From Oceanibaculum pacificum (GTDB lineage: Bacteria; Pseudomonadota; Alphaproteobacteria; Oceanibaculales; Oceanibaculaceae), in assembly GCF_001618175.1 (NCBI RefSeq), contig NZ_LPXN01000093.1, forward strand, positions 1-49,215: a DNA stretch of 49,215 nucleotides, in the 5' to 3' direction. The notes under the pieces were generated by a model. That model did not search any database. It saw nothing but the letters and a program-made list of their open reading frames with translations, and had not been told where the DNA came from. Both the position numbers and the translations under genes were made by a program. This document shows, one piece after another, positions 7,442-16,666 of the stretch (within the stretch, counting starts at the first letter, position 1; every line of letters starts with the position of its first letter).

Positions 7442-8026
7442 GTGCAGGATCAATTGAGATATGACCGGCTGGTGGAAGAGGCGCTGCGCAGCGTCGTTCG
7501 CACGGCCATGAACGAAGTGGCGCAGAATGGTCTTCCCGGCGAACACCATTTCTACATCACCTTCAAGACCCGCTATCCGGGCGTCGAAATCCCCGTCTAT
7601 CTGAAGCAGAAATACGAGGACGAGATGACCATCGTCCTGCAGCACCAATATTGGGGGCTGAAGGCCGATGCCGACGGTTTCGAGGTTCTGCTCAGCTTCA
7701 ACGACGTGCATGAGCGCTTGGCCATCCCCTATGCGGCGATCACCGGCTTCGTCGATCCTTCGGTGAAGTTCGGCCTGCAGTTCCAGGTGCAGTCGGAGGA
7801 GGATGAGGCAAAGCCCGTCCTGGCGACCGAAACGCCCGCCGGCAGCAACGGCGTGACGCCGCTGGTGCCCGCCGCCGGGCGTGGCGACGGGGATGCGCCG
7901 GCGGAAAAGCCGACGAAGAAGGCGAAGGCCGCCAAGGCCGGGCCGAAGCCCGCGGAGCCGACCGAGGAGCCGCCGGCCGATGCCGGCGCCAACGTCGTCA
8001 CGCTGGACACTTTCCGCAAGAAATAG
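7442..8026 (+). CDS. sspB: SspB, ClpXP protease adaptor
   Basis: Binds the N-terminal part of the tmRNA tag and delivers tagged proteins to ClpXP. 194 residues, GTG start. The N-terminus LRYDRLVEEALRSVVR is the alphaproteobacterial SspB pattern. The folded substrate-binding domain covers about residues 1-120 (HHFYITFKTRYPGVEIP, then YEDEMTIVLQHQYWGL). A low-complexity Ala/Pro/Lys linker (about 140-180) leads to NVVTLDTFRKK, the likely ClpX-binding tail. It begins about 60 bp after the ssrA coding piece on the same strand. Adaptor and tag RNA may share a transcript. Confidence 0.93.
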   Translation: MQDQLRYDRLVEEALRSVVRTAMNEVAQNGLPGEHHFYITFKTRYPGVEIPVYLKQKYEDEMTIVLQHQYWGLKADADGFEVLLSFNDVHERLAIPYAAITGFVDPSVKFGLQFQVQSEEDEAKPVLATETPAGSNGVTPLVPAAGRGDGDAPAEKPTKKAKAAKAGPKPAEPTEEPPADAGANVVTLDTFRKK

Positions 8027-8176
8027 CCGCCCGCGTATACGCCGCTTGATGCACGCCCGGCCGCGCGCCGGCTGGACCTCCCGGCCCTAGCCTGCTACCA
8101 GTTGCGCCGAACCCGGAACCGCCCGGCCGGTGGCCTGTGCGCCCCGGCCCAGCACCGCAATCGAGGCAGGCACGCG

Positions 8177-9796
8177 ATGGTCGATTTCGTCTATCAGGAC
8201 ATGTTCCCGACGGGGGAGGACACCACCCCCTACCGCAAGCTCACCGGCGACTTCGTCTCCACCGTCGATCTGGACGGCACGGAAATCCTGAAGGTGGACC
8301 CGCAGGCGCTGACCCTGCTGACCGACGAAGCCTTCAAGGACATCCAGCACCTGCTGCGCCCCGGCCATCTGGGCCAGCTGCGCGCCATCCTGGACGATCC
8401 CGAGGCGTCGGATAACGACAAATATGTCGCCTTCGACCTGTTGAAGACCGCCAACATCGCGGCCGCCGGCATCCTGCCCATGTGCCAGGACACCGGCACC
8501 GCCATCGTGATGGGCAAGAAGGGCCAGAACGTCTTTACCGGCGGCGGCGACGAGCAAGCCATCGCCCGCGGCGTGTTCAAGACCTACACCGAGACCAATC
8601 TGCGCTACAGCCAGCTCGCGCCCTTGAGCATGTTCAAGGAGAAGAACACCGGCTCCAACCTGCCGGCGCAGATTGAGCTCTATGCCACCGAGGGCAGCGC
8701 CTACAAATTCCTGTTCATGGCCAAGGGCGGCGGCTCGGCCAACAAGGCCTTCCTGTTCCAGCAGACGCCCGCCGTGCTGAACCCGGAAAAGCTCTATGCC
8801 TTCCTGGACGAGAAGATCAAGACGCTGGGAACGGCGGCCTGCCCGCCCTATCACCTGGCCATCGTGATCGGCGGCACCTCGGCGGAGATCAACCTGAAGA
8901 CGGTGAAGCTGGCCTCGGCGCGCTATCTCGACGGGCTGCCGACCGAGGGCAGCGAGACCGGCCACGCCTTCCGCGACATCGAGACCGAGCGGATCATTCT
9001 GGAGATGACCCGGCAGATGGGCATCGGTGCGCAGTTCGGCGGCAAGTATTTCTGCCACGATGTGCGTGTCATCCGCTTGCCGCGCCACGGCGCCTCGGTG
9101 CCGATCGGCCTTGGCGTCTCCTGCTCGGCCGACCGCCAGGCTGTCGGCAAGATCACCAAGGACGGCGTGTTCCTGGAGGCGCTGGAGCGCCATCCGGAGA
9201 AGTACCTGCCGGAGGTGACAGACGAAAAGTTGGGCGGCGAGGTGGTCCAGGTCGATCTGAACCGGCCGATGGACGAGATCCGCAAGCAGCTTTCCGCCTA
9301 TCCGATCAAGACCCGCCTGTCGCTCTCCGGTCCGATGATCGTGGCGCGCGACATCGCCCACGCCAAGCTGAAGGAGCGGATCGACAGCGGCGAAGGGCTG
9401 CCCGACTATTTCAAGCAGCACATCGTCTATTATGCCGGGCCGTCCAAGACGCCGGAAGGCTATGCGTCCGGCTCCTTCGGCCCGACCACGGCGGGGCGGA
9501 TGGATTCCTACGCCGACGTGATGATGAAAAATGGCGGCTCGCTGATCTCGCTGGCCAAGGGCAACCGCTCCGCCCAGGTGAAGAACGCCTGCAAGACTTA
9601 CGGCGGCTTCTATCTGGGCTCCATCGGCGGCTCGGCGGCGCGGCTGGCGCAGGATTGCATCACCAAGGTCGAGGTGCTGGAATATCCCGAACTCGGCATG
9701 GAAGCGGTCTGGCGCATCGAAGTGGTCGACTTCCCGGCCTTCGTCATCATGGACGACAAGGGCAACGACTTCTTCGCCGATCTGCTGCCGGGGTAA
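8177..9796 (+). CDS. fumA: Class I fumarate hydratase (iron-sulfur)
   Basis: Interconverts fumarate and malate in the TCA cycle, using an oxygen-sensitive [4Fe-4S] cluster. 539 residues, close to the family size. Conserved stretches include [20 protein letters not shown] (with a cluster Cys), [34 protein letters not shown] and the C-terminal domain with [19 protein letters not shown] and [11 protein letters not shown]. An in-frame ATG lies farther upstream, but the start at 8177 has AGGC just ahead and matches the family's N-terminus. It follows sspB by 150 bp and converges on the DUF2336 gene. Confidence 0.95.
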   Translation: MVDFVYQDMFPTGEDTTPYRKLTGDFVSTVDLDGTEILKVDPQALTLLTDEAFKDIQHLLRPGHLGQLRAILDDPEASDNDKYVAFDLLKTANIAAAGILPMCQDTGTAIVMGKKGQNVFTGGGDEQAIARGVFKTYTETNLRYSQLAPLSMFKEKNTGSNLPAQIELYATEGSAYKFLFMAKGGGSANKAFLFQQTPAVLNPEKLYAFLDEKIKTLGTAACPPYHLAIVIGGTSAEINLKTVKLASARYLDGLPTEGSETGHAFRDIETERIILEMTRQMGIGAQFGGKYFCHDVRVIRLPRHGASVPIGLGVSCSADRQAVGKITKDGVFLEALERHPEKYLPEVTDEKLGGEVVQVDLNRPMDEIRKQLSAYPIKTRLSLSGPMIVARDIAHAKLKERIDSGEGLPDYFKQHIVYYAGPSKTPEGYASGSFGPTTAGRMDSYADVMMKNGGSLISLAKGNRSAQVKNACKTYGGFYLGSIGGSAARLAQDCITKVEVLEYPELGMEAVWRIEVVDFPAFVIMDDKGNDFFADLLPG

Positions 9797-9833
9797 GCGC
9801 GGCCGCGCCTATCCCACGCCGTCAGAATCGCCG

Positions 9834-10979
9834 TTAAGCAGCTGCCTGGGCGCGCAGGCTGTCCATTTTGCGGATGAGGTAGTCGAGATCCTCGCCGGAG
9901 ACATCGTCGCCGCTTTCGTCCAGGGCGGTCAGCACGCGCTCGGCCATGCGGATAGCGTAACGTTCCCGGTCGTGTTCCAGCCCGTCATAGCCGGTCTCCT
10001 CGGCCACCTCGACGGCGCTTTTCAGCACGATGGCGACGCGGCTCGGCAACTTCGCCTTCTGCAACAGCGAGACCAGGCCGCGGCGGCCGGCGTCATGCAC
10101 CAGGCGGCGGGCATTTTCCACCGGCACCTTGGCGATGGCCGCCAGGCTGGCTTCCACGAAGTCGATATCGCCCAGGCAGGCGGCGCGCAGCAACAGCGAT
10201 TCGGTCAGCCGGCCATTGCGATGCAGCTCATGCGCCAGCGCCTCCGCCTCGACGCCGCCACCCTCGCCCTGCAACAATCCCATGATGGCGCGTTCGCGAG
10301 TCTCCAATATCAGGTCGGTGGCGCGATCCGGGGAGAGCGCATGGTGAGTCACCAGATGCTCGCGCAGCTTCTCCGACACCAGCGTGACCAGCTTCTCGGC
10401 GATAGCAACCGGCAGGCTCGGGCGGCTCACCAGGCCGCGCTGCACGTCCTCGCTACCGGGATAGGCGGCGATCGCCCGGTTCAGCGTCTGCTCTCCCATC
10501 TCCGCGCCAGGATTGGCGACAACGGCGGCGGCCGCATCCTCGCTGCCGCTGTCGATCAAGGCCTCGGCGAGTTTCTCCGGCACATGCTTGCGCCTGGCGA
10601 CGGCAACCTGCTTGCCCGCATCGCCGGCCTGCACGATGCCGATCAGATCCTCGACGGTCAGTACCGAGGCTTCCTCCAGGATCGGCGTCGCCACGGCGGC
10701 GACATCGCGCGCCAGGGTCAGCGCCAGATCGTGCGGCAGGTCGGGCAGCGCCTTCAGGCTGGCGGACAGCGCCTCGCGCACCCGCTGCTCGGCATCGCGG
10801 GCAAAAACCCGGAACACTTCCATCGCCAGAATGCGGTCCTGCTCGGTCAGGTTGCCGCCGGCATAGGTCTCGGCCAGCTTCTCCACGGTCACGCGCCGCG
10901 CCGTCGGCGACGGATCCGTCGCCAGACGCGCCACATCGGCTTTGGTGATGCCGGAAGAGCTTTCGGGTGTCTTGGTCAC
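9834..10979 (-). CDS. DUF2336 domain-containing protein
   Basis: Conserved alphaproteobacterial protein of unknown function. 381 residues, entirely soluble and alpha-helical, with repeated helical segments (for example PILEEASVLTVEDLIGIVQAGDAGKQVAVARRKHVPEKLAEALI) that resemble HEAT-like repeats. No signal peptide or membrane segment. The pattern of regularly spaced hydrophobic residues and VANPGAEMGEQTLNRAI is typical of DUF2336. It is monocistronic, convergent with fumA (37 bp between stops) and divergent from the cytochrome c gene. Confidence 0.85.
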   Translation of the reverse strand: MTKTPESSSGITKADVARLATDPSPTARRVTVEKLAETYAGGNLTEQDRILAMEVFRVFARDAEQRVREALSASLKALPDLPHDLALTLARDVAAVATPILEEASVLTVEDLIGIVQAGDAGKQVAVARRKHVPEKLAEALIDSGSEDAAAAVVANPGAEMGEQTLNRAIAAYPGSEDVQRGLVSRPSLPVAIAEKLVTLVSEKLREHLVTHHALSPDRATDLILETRERAIMGLLQGEGGGVEAEALAHELHRNGRLTESLLLRAACLGDIDFVEASLAAIAKVPVENARRLVHDAGRRGLVSLLQKAKLPSRVAIVLKSAVEVAEETGYDGLEHDRERYAIRMAERVLTALDESGDDVSGEDLDYLIRKMDSLRAQAAA

Positions 10980-11167
10980 CGCTGTTACCGCAAATTACTG
11001 AAACCAGGCGTCACGACATTATGCGCCTACCGGCCCATACCTGCAATCCGGGCAATCCGGCCGCCCCTCCCGTCATATGCGACCATTCGCGCACTGGGCC
11101 GGTGCCGCCCGCGCGCTCAAATTCCACCTCTGGAACCGCCCGTGATAACCGCAACCGGAGATAGTCC

Positions 11168-11557
11168 ATGAGGAAGCCAGCCCTGATCGCGCTCGCGATG
11201 ATGGCAGCCACCGCCGCCGCCAATGCTCCCGCCCTCGCCGCCGGCGACGCGGCGGCCGGTCAGAAAATTTTCAACAAATGCCGCGCCTGCCATGTCGCCG
11301 ACAAGACGACAAACAGGGTCGGCCCGCATTTGGCCGATGTGATCGGTCGCAAGGCCGGCAGCGTGGAGAATTTCAAATATTCCGATGCGATGAAGACGGC
11401 CGGCGACAACGGCCTGACCTGGACCGAGGAGAACCTCGCCAAATACATGAAGGAGCCGAAGGAATTCATCCCCGGCAACCGAATGGCCTTCGTCGGGCTT
11501 AAAAAAGACCAGGAGATCGCCGACCTGATCGCCTATCTGGAAGCCGCAGGACAGTAA
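11168..11557 (+). CDS. Small class I cytochrome c (c2-like)
   Basis: Periplasmic electron carrier. 129 residues. The signal peptide covers about residues 1-25 (basic MRKP, hydrophobic Ala-rich core, ALAAG cleavage region). The haem motif is CRACH (Cys38, Cys41, His42), and the likely axial Met is in NRMAFVG (Met106). The mature size of about 104 residues fits mitochondrial-type cytochrome c or c2. GGAG lies ahead of the ATG. It stands alone between divergent and convergent neighbours, so its electron partners cannot be read from context. Confidence 0.95.
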   Translation: MRKPALIALAMMAATAAANAPALAAGDAAAGQKIFNKCRACHVADKTTNRVGPHLADVIGRKAGSVENFKYSDAMKTAGDNGLTWTEENLAKYMKEPKEFIPGNRMAFVGLKKDQEIADLIAYLEAAGQ

Positions 11558-11583
11558 TCCCCGCCCCCTCCGGCAAATTCCGT

Positions 11584-12012
11584 TTAGTCGCGCACCACCA
11601 GGACCGAGCAATTGGCGTGGCGCACCACCCGCGCGGCGTTCGGACCCAGCAGGTAGTCCTTCAGCTCCGGCCGGTGCGCGGCGATGACGATCAGGTCGAT
11701 CTTCAGCTTTTCCGCAAGCTGCAATATCTGCTCATAGACCGTGCCGTCGGTGACGATGTGCTGCACCGGCACGTCTTGCGGAATCTCCCGGTCGACGAAG
11801 GCGTGCAGTTCCTTGTTGGTCGCCTCCAGCGCCTTCTTCTCGAAATCCTTCGGGAAGAACTGGCCGACGATGGACATGCCGAAATCCGGCACCACCGCCA
11901 ACACATGCAGCTTGGCCTCGAACTGACGGGCCAGATTGACCGCCACCGGCAGCGCCGCCCGCCAGGAGGCTTGCTGGCCCAGATCGACCGGGAAAAGGAT
12001 GTGCTTGTACAT
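11584..12012 (-). CDS. Universal stress protein, TRAP-associated (TeaD-like)
   Basis: UspA-fold protein, 142 residues, starting MYKHILFPVDLG. The ATP-binding pattern is present in altered form near LIVIAAHRPELKDYLLGPNAARVVRHANCSVLVV (G-2x-G-9x-G/S type). A strong AAGGAGG fixes the start at 12012; a longer in-frame extension upstream would only overlap the transporter gene. It begins 14 bp after the fused TRAP permease stop, so it is in the same operon. In Halomonas the similarly placed TeaD controls its TRAP transporter, so the same role is likely here. Confidence 0.92.
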   Translation of the reverse strand: MYKHILFPVDLGQQASWRAALPVAVNLARQFEAKLHVLAVVPDFGMSIVGQFFPKDFEKKALEATNKELHAFVDREIPQDVPVQHIVTDGTVYEQILQLAEKLKIDLIVIAAHRPELKDYLLGPNAARVVRHANCSVLVVRD

Positions 12013-12026
12013 CTTTTCCTCCTTGA

Positions 12027-14621
12027 TCAGGCGGTTGCCGGTCGGCCGGGCTGCTCGCGCCGGCGGCGCTGCAGCAGCACGATCCCGGCCAGCAGCAGCA
12101 ACGCCGGGATGAACATCCACTGCTTGTCCGGCTGCTCGGCCGGCATTTCGACCAGCTTGATCTCCCAGTCGAAATCGATGCCGGCTTTTTCCGCCGGGCC
12201 GCCGAAGACGATGTCGTCGACGAACAGCTTGTCGCCTTCCTCGCGCACGATCAGGCCGGCATGCTCCAGCCGCGCCTCGCCATCGGCGACGGGGCCGAGC
12301 GGCAGGCGCACGGTCTTGGTCACGAAATCGCCGTCCAGCGTCTCGCCCTCCACAATCATCCGCACATTGGAATCCGCGGGGCGGTCGCCCAGCGCCTCCT
12401 GAATCTGCGTCGGCTGGATGATGTCATAGGGCGGATAGATCATGTCCATCCAGAAGCCCGGCCGCAGCAGGGTGAAGGCGACCAGCACCAGCAACACCGA
12501 TTCCCAAATCCGGCTGCGCACCAGGAAGAAGCCTTGCGTGCCGGCGGCGAAGACCAGCATGGCGATCACCGCGGCCGTCACCGTGATGGCGAAATGGAAC
12601 GGGCCGCCAATATCGATCAGCAGCAGTTCGGTATTGAAGATGAAGATGAAGGGCAGGATCGCCGTGCGCATCGAATAATAGAAGGCGACCAGGCCGGTCT
12701 TGATCGGGTCGGCGCCGGAAATCGCCGCCGCCGCGAAGGAGGCGAGGCCGACCGGCGGCGTCACATCCGCCATGATGCCGAAATAGAACACGAACAGATG
12801 CACCGCGATCAGCGGCACCAACAGCCCGCTCTGCGCGCCCAGCTCCACGATGACCGGGGCCATCAGGGTGGAGACCACGATGTAATTCGCCGTGGTCGGC
12901 AGGCCCATGCCCAGGATCAGGCTGATGATGGCGGTGAAGATCAGCATCAGCATCAGATTGCCGGCGGAGATGAACTCCACGAACTCCGCCATGATCAGGC
13001 CAATGCCGGTCAGCGACACGGTGCCGACGATGATGCCGGCCGCCGCCGTGGCGATACCGATGCCGATCATGTTGCGCGCACCCGTCGCCAGCCCGTCGAT
13101 CAGCTCCCAGAAGCCCTGCCGCAGCGACTGTCCGATATTGGTCTTGCGAAAGAAAGCAATGAGCGGGCGCTGGGTCACCAGGATGAAGATCATATAGGCG
13201 GTCGCCCAGAAGGCCGACAGGCCGGGCGATAGCCGCTCGATCATCAGGCACCAGACCAGCACCGCGACCGGCAGCAGGAAGAACAGGCCGGATTTCACCG
13301 TCGGCGCGGTTTCCGGCAGCACCAGCAACGGCGCGTTCGGATCGTCCATCTCCAGTTCCGGCACCGTCGTCGAATACCAGATCAGGCCGATATAGCTGCC
13401 AGTCACCAGCACCGCGACGATCCAGCCCGATGCCGGGCCGAACACGCCCTTGATCCAGCCGATGCCGTAATACACCACGCCGCACAGGATGATGAAGCTG
13501 GCGATGGTGATGCCGGTGGTGATCAGGGTTTGCTGCCAGGGTTTCGGGTTCGGCTTGTCCAGCCCCTTCAGCCCCAGCTTCAGCGCCTCCAGATGCACGA
13601 TGTAGAGCAGCGCTATGTAGGAGATGATCGCCGGGAGGAAGGCGTGCTTGATCACCTCGACATAGGAAATGCCGACATATTCGACCATCAGGAAGGCGGC
13701 GGCCCCCATCACCGGCGGCATGATCTGCCCGCCGGTCGAGGCCACCGCCTCCACCGCGCCGGCGAATTCCGGCTTGAAGCCGAAGCGCTTCATCAGCGGG
13801 ATGGTGAAGGTGCCGGTGGTCACCACATTGGCGATGGAGGAGCCGGAGATCAGCCCGGTCAGACCCGAGGAGACGACCGCCGCCTTGGCCGGGCCGCCCC
13901 GCAGATGGCCGAGCAGCGCGAAGGCGACCTTGATGAAGTAATTGCCCGCCCCGGCCTTATCCAACAGGGAGCCGAACAGCACGAACAGAAAGACGAAGCT
14001 GGTCGATACGCCCAGCGCGATACCGAACACGCCCTCGGTCGAAATCCATTGCTGGTCCATGGTGCGCTGGAGCGACGCGCCCTTATGCGCGATCACGTCC
14101 GGCATGTAGGGGCCGGCGAAGGTGTAGACCAGGAAGACAATGGCGACGATCATCAGCGGCGGGCCAAGCGCCCGGCGCGTCGCCTCCAGCAGCAGCAGCA
14201 TGCCGATGGCGGCGGTGATCAAGTCGAGATCGGTGGGCCGGCCCGGCCGGCCCGCAAGCTCGCGATAGAAGATGAAGATATAGGCGGCGCAGAAGGCGGC
14301 CACCACGGCCATGACCCAATCCTGGATCGGCACATAGTCGCGCGGCGATCGCTTCAGCGCCGGATAGGCCATGAAGCCCAGGAACAGCGCGAAGGCGAGA
14401 TGGATCGACCGCGCCTCGGTGTCGTTCAGAATGAAGATGTTGAACATGAAGGGTAGCGGCGAGGCGTACCACAGCTGGAACAGGGACCAGGCCACCGCCG
14501 TCCACAGCAGCAGCTTGCCAACGGGCCCCGCCGGGCTGCGCGACCCGGTGTCTGTCTGGGCGACGAGGTCTTGAAGTTCCGCGTCGGTCATGCCCTTGCG
14601 GCCGGTGTTTGCCTCAGACAT
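12027..14621 (-). CDS. TRAP transporter fused 4TM/12TM permease, TAXI type
   Basis: Membrane part of a tripartite ATP-independent transporter, driven by an ion gradient. 864 residues with about 17 or more hydrophobic helices. The small (DctQ-like) and large (DctM-like) subunits are fused. Signature stretches include GSLLDKAGAGNYFIKVAFALLGHLRGGPAKAAVVSSGLTGLISGSSIANV, MPPVMGAAAFLMVEYVGISY and LGMGLPTTANYIVVSTLMAPV. The C-terminal 200 residues match the DUF3394 extension of this family. It lies downstream of its TAXI binding protein, separated by a terminator-like hairpin. Confidence 0.95.
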   Translation of the reverse strand: MSEANTGRKGMTDAELQDLVAQTDTGSRSPAGPVGKLLLWTAVAWSLFQLWYASPLPFMFNIFILNDTEARSIHLAFALFLGFMAYPALKRSPRDYVPIQDWVMAVVAAFCAAYIFIFYRELAGRPGRPTDLDLITAAIGMLLLLEATRRALGPPLMIVAIVFLVYTFAGPYMPDVIAHKGASLQRTMDQQWISTEGVFGIALGVSTSFVFLFVLFGSLLDKAGAGNYFIKVAFALLGHLRGGPAKAAVVSSGLTGLISGSSIANVVTTGTFTIPLMKRFGFKPEFAGAVEAVASTGGQIMPPVMGAAAFLMVEYVGISYVEVIKHAFLPAIISYIALLYIVHLEALKLGLKGLDKPNPKPWQQTLITTGITIASFIILCGVVYYGIGWIKGVFGPASGWIVAVLVTGSYIGLIWYSTTVPELEMDDPNAPLLVLPETAPTVKSGLFFLLPVAVLVWCLMIERLSPGLSAFWATAYMIFILVTQRPLIAFFRKTNIGQSLRQGFWELIDGLATGARNMIGIGIATAAAGIIVGTVSLTGIGLIMAEFVEFISAGNLMLMLIFTAIISLILGMGLPTTANYIVVSTLMAPVIVELGAQSGLLVPLIAVHLFVFYFGIMADVTPPVGLASFAAAAISGADPIKTGLVAFYYSMRTAILPFIFIFNTELLLIDIGGPFHFAITVTAAVIAMLVFAAGTQGFFLVRSRIWESVLLVLVAFTLLRPGFWMDMIYPPYDIIQPTQIQEALGDRPADSNVRMIVEGETLDGDFVTKTVRLPLGPVADGEARLEHAGLIVREEGDKLFVDDIVFGGPAEKAGIDFDWEIKLVEMPAEQPDKQWMFIPALLLLAGIVLLQRRRREQPGRPATA

Positions 14622-14708
14622 CTGCCCCTCGCTTATCGGTTTTGTCCGTCGACTGTAGAAGAGTGCGGCAGAAAATGAAACGCTGCCGACATAATCCCGG
14701 AAAACGAA

Positions 14709-14736
14709 AAACGGGGCCGTATGAACGGCCCCGTTT
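14709..14736 (-). terminator. Terminator between TAXI binding protein and TRAP permease
   Basis: An eleven-pair stem (AACGGGGCCGT 14710-14720 / ACGGCCCCGTT 14725-14735) with a four-base loop is followed on the minus strand by TTTTCGTTTT. It lies 22 bp after the TAXI stop. It would let the binding protein be made in excess of the permease. Confidence 0.85.
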
Positions 14737-14757
14737 CCCCGATATGGACTATCGGCC

Positions 14758-15738
14758 TTACTTAACCAGGCCGGCTTCCTTGTAGTACTTCATCGCGCCG
14801 TCATGCAGCGGAGCGGAGATGGCATTCTTGGTCATGCCTTCCTTGCTCAGCACCTCGAAGGCCGGATGCAGTTTCTTGAACTCGTCGAAGTTCGAGAACA
14901 CCGCCTTCACGGTCTGGTAGACGACGTCATTGTCGACCTTGGCCGAGGACACGACGGTGGCGCCGACGCCGAAGGTCGTGGTGTCGTTGGCGCTGCCCGT
15001 GTACATGCCGCCCGGAATCACCGCCTTGGAATAATAGGGATTGTCCGCCAGCAGCTTGTCGATGGCCGGGCCGTCGACATTCACCAGCACGGTTTCGCAG
15101 GAAGAGCTGGCTTCCTGGATCGAGCCGTTCGGATGACCGACGGTGTAGACGATGGCGTCGACCTTATTGTCGCACAGGGCCTGGCTCTGCTCGGCCGGCT
15201 TCAGCTCGGAGGCCAGCGAGAAGTCGCTGACGGTCCAGCCCTTGGCCTTCAGCACCACATCCATCGTCCCGCGCTGGCCGGAGCCGGGATTGCCGATATT
15301 GACGCGCTTGCCCTTCAGATCGTCGAAATTCTTGATCCCGGCATCCTTGCGCGCCAGCACGGTGAAGGGCTCGGGATGCAGCGAGAACACGGCCCGCAGA
15401 TCCTTCATCGGCTTGCCCTCGAACTGGCCGGCCGTGCCGTTATAGGCATGGTACTGCCAGTCGGACTGGGCAATGCCGATTTCCATCTCGCCCTGGCCGA
15501 TGGCGTTGATGTTGTAGATCGAGCCGCCGGTGCTCTCGACCGAGCAACGCAGGCCATGGTCCTTGCGGCCGGCATTCACCAGGCGGCAGATAGCGCCACC
15601 GGCCGGATAATAGACGCCGGTCACGCCGCCGGTGCCGATGGTGAAGAATTTCTGCTGCGCGACAGCGGCACCGTCCGCCATCACGAGGGCGCCGGCCGCG
15701 AGCGCGGCGGCGAAGGAAAGGGAGGTGAGCTTCTTCAT
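14758..15738 (-). CDS. TAXI-family TRAP transporter solute-binding protein
   Basis: Periplasmic substrate-binding subunit. 326 residues with a signal peptide ([28 protein letters not shown]). The mature part starts with [25 protein letters not shown], the diagnostic TAXI opening. [34 protein letters not shown] follows. It is transcribed toward the fused permease. A 15-bp palindrome lies 28 bp upstream of the ATG. Many TAXI proteins bind glutamate-like or other small acids, but the ligand here is not known. Confidence 0.96.
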   Translation of the reverse strand: MKKLTSLSFAAALAAGALVMADGAAVAQQKFFTIGTGGVTGVYYPAGGAICRLVNAGRKDHGLRCSVESTGGSIYNINAIGQGEMEIGIAQSDWQYHAYNGTAGQFEGKPMKDLRAVFSLHPEPFTVLARKDAGIKNFDDLKGKRVNIGNPGSGQRGTMDVVLKAKGWTVSDFSLASELKPAEQSQALCDNKVDAIVYTVGHPNGSIQEASSSCETVLVNVDGPAIDKLLADNPYYSKAVIPGGMYTGSANDTTTFGVGATVVSSAKVDNDVVYQTVKAVFSNFDEFKKLHPAFEVLSKEGMTKNAISAPLHDGAMKYYKEAGLVK

Positions 15739-15766
15739 CTGTCTGCTCCGTCGTTCTTGTTTCGTG

Positions 15767-15781
15767 TGATCGAATCGATCA
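15767..15781. promoter_or_regulatory. Palindromic operator candidate upstream of TAXI gene
   Basis: TGATCGA-A-TCGATCA is a perfect 7+1+7 palindrome, 28 bp before the TAXI start codon. It lies in the 106-bp gap after the BKACE gene. The placement suggests an operator. No regulator gene lies beside it. Confidence 0.45.
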
Positions 15782-15844
15782 GCGGATGCCTTTACTACGG
15801 CTTTTTACCCCGAAGACAACCCCTTGTCGCGGCTGGTCGTCGCC

Positions 15845-16666
15845 TTAATCGGCCAGCAGATGACGCGCCGTCGCGGCATCCGCCAAGGGCCGTCCCATCG
15901 CCCGCGCGCCTGCGGATACGCCGGCGATCAGGGCCGCATTATCGGCGGCCTGGCTGCCATCCGCCGCCTGGAGGTTATTCTCGAACCCCACGCGACTATG
16001 CCCGCCCAGCGCAACGGCCGTCAACGCGCATGCCGATTCGCGCGGGCCGAAGGCGCAGACCGCCCAGCGTTTCAGTTCCTTGCCCGCCTCCAGGAAAGGC
16101 AGCAGATCGTCGGGCGAGGAGCGCTGGCCGGCGGTGTACCGGCCCAGCACATAGAGCACGAAGGGATGTTCCTGCGGGATGATCCCGCGGGCGTGCAGAT
16201 CGGCGAAGCGGGTCACTTCCGCCGCCGAATAGAGAATATATTGCACCTGGATGCGCTCGCGCAGGCACCAGGCGAAGAAGGCCGCCCCCTCCTTCTCGTC
16301 GAAGCCCTCAGGCAACAGCTCGCGCAGCGCCAGCGACACCGCCTCCGGCTTCAAGCCCTGCACCATGGCGACCTGCGCCGGCCGCTCGAACACTCCCGCC
16401 GCCTCGCTGGTCGCCTGGATGATCAGACCGTCGCCGACCGCCCGCTTCACCGCCGCGATGGAGTCGCGATAGGCGTCCACATCCAGGCTGTGCTTGCCCT
16501 CCCTGTCGCGCACATGCAGATGCAGCAGCGCCGCCCCCGCCTCATGGCAGGCGGCGGCCGTCTTCGCCATATCCTCGGCGGTCATCGGCAGGGCGGGGTG
16601 GTCGACCTTGGTGCGCCGCGCGCCGTTCGGGGCGACGGCGGAGACCAGCGGAACCCAATCCTCCAT
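15845..16666 (-). CDS. Beta-keto acid cleavage enzyme (BKACE, DUF849)
   Basis: Zinc enzyme of the 3-keto-5-aminohexanoate cleavage family. It cleaves a beta-keto acid with acetyl-CoA to acetoacetate and an acyl-CoA. 273 residues, typical length. Metal-ligand histidines are in GAALLHLHVRD, and the N-terminal VSAVAPNGARRTKVDHPALPMT strand is conserved. Near the C-terminus ALGGHSRVGFENNL carries the conserved Gly-Arg-Glu features. The start MEDWVPL overlaps the aminotransferase stop by one base (TGATG), so the two are translationally coupled. A longer open frame upstream is only the aminotransferase read out of frame. The substrate specificity is unknown. Confidence 0.93.
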   Translation of the reverse strand: MEDWVPLVSAVAPNGARRTKVDHPALPMTAEDMAKTAAACHEAGAALLHLHVRDREGKHSLDVDAYRDSIAAVKRAVGDGLIIQATSEAAGVFERPAQVAMVQGLKPEAVSLALRELLPEGFDEKEGAAFFAWCLRERIQVQYILYSAAEVTRFADLHARGIIPQEHPFVLYVLGRYTAGQRSSPDDLLPFLEAGKELKRWAVCAFGPRESACALTAVALGGHSRVGFENNLQAADGSQAADNAALIAGVSAGARAMGRPLADAATARHLLAD

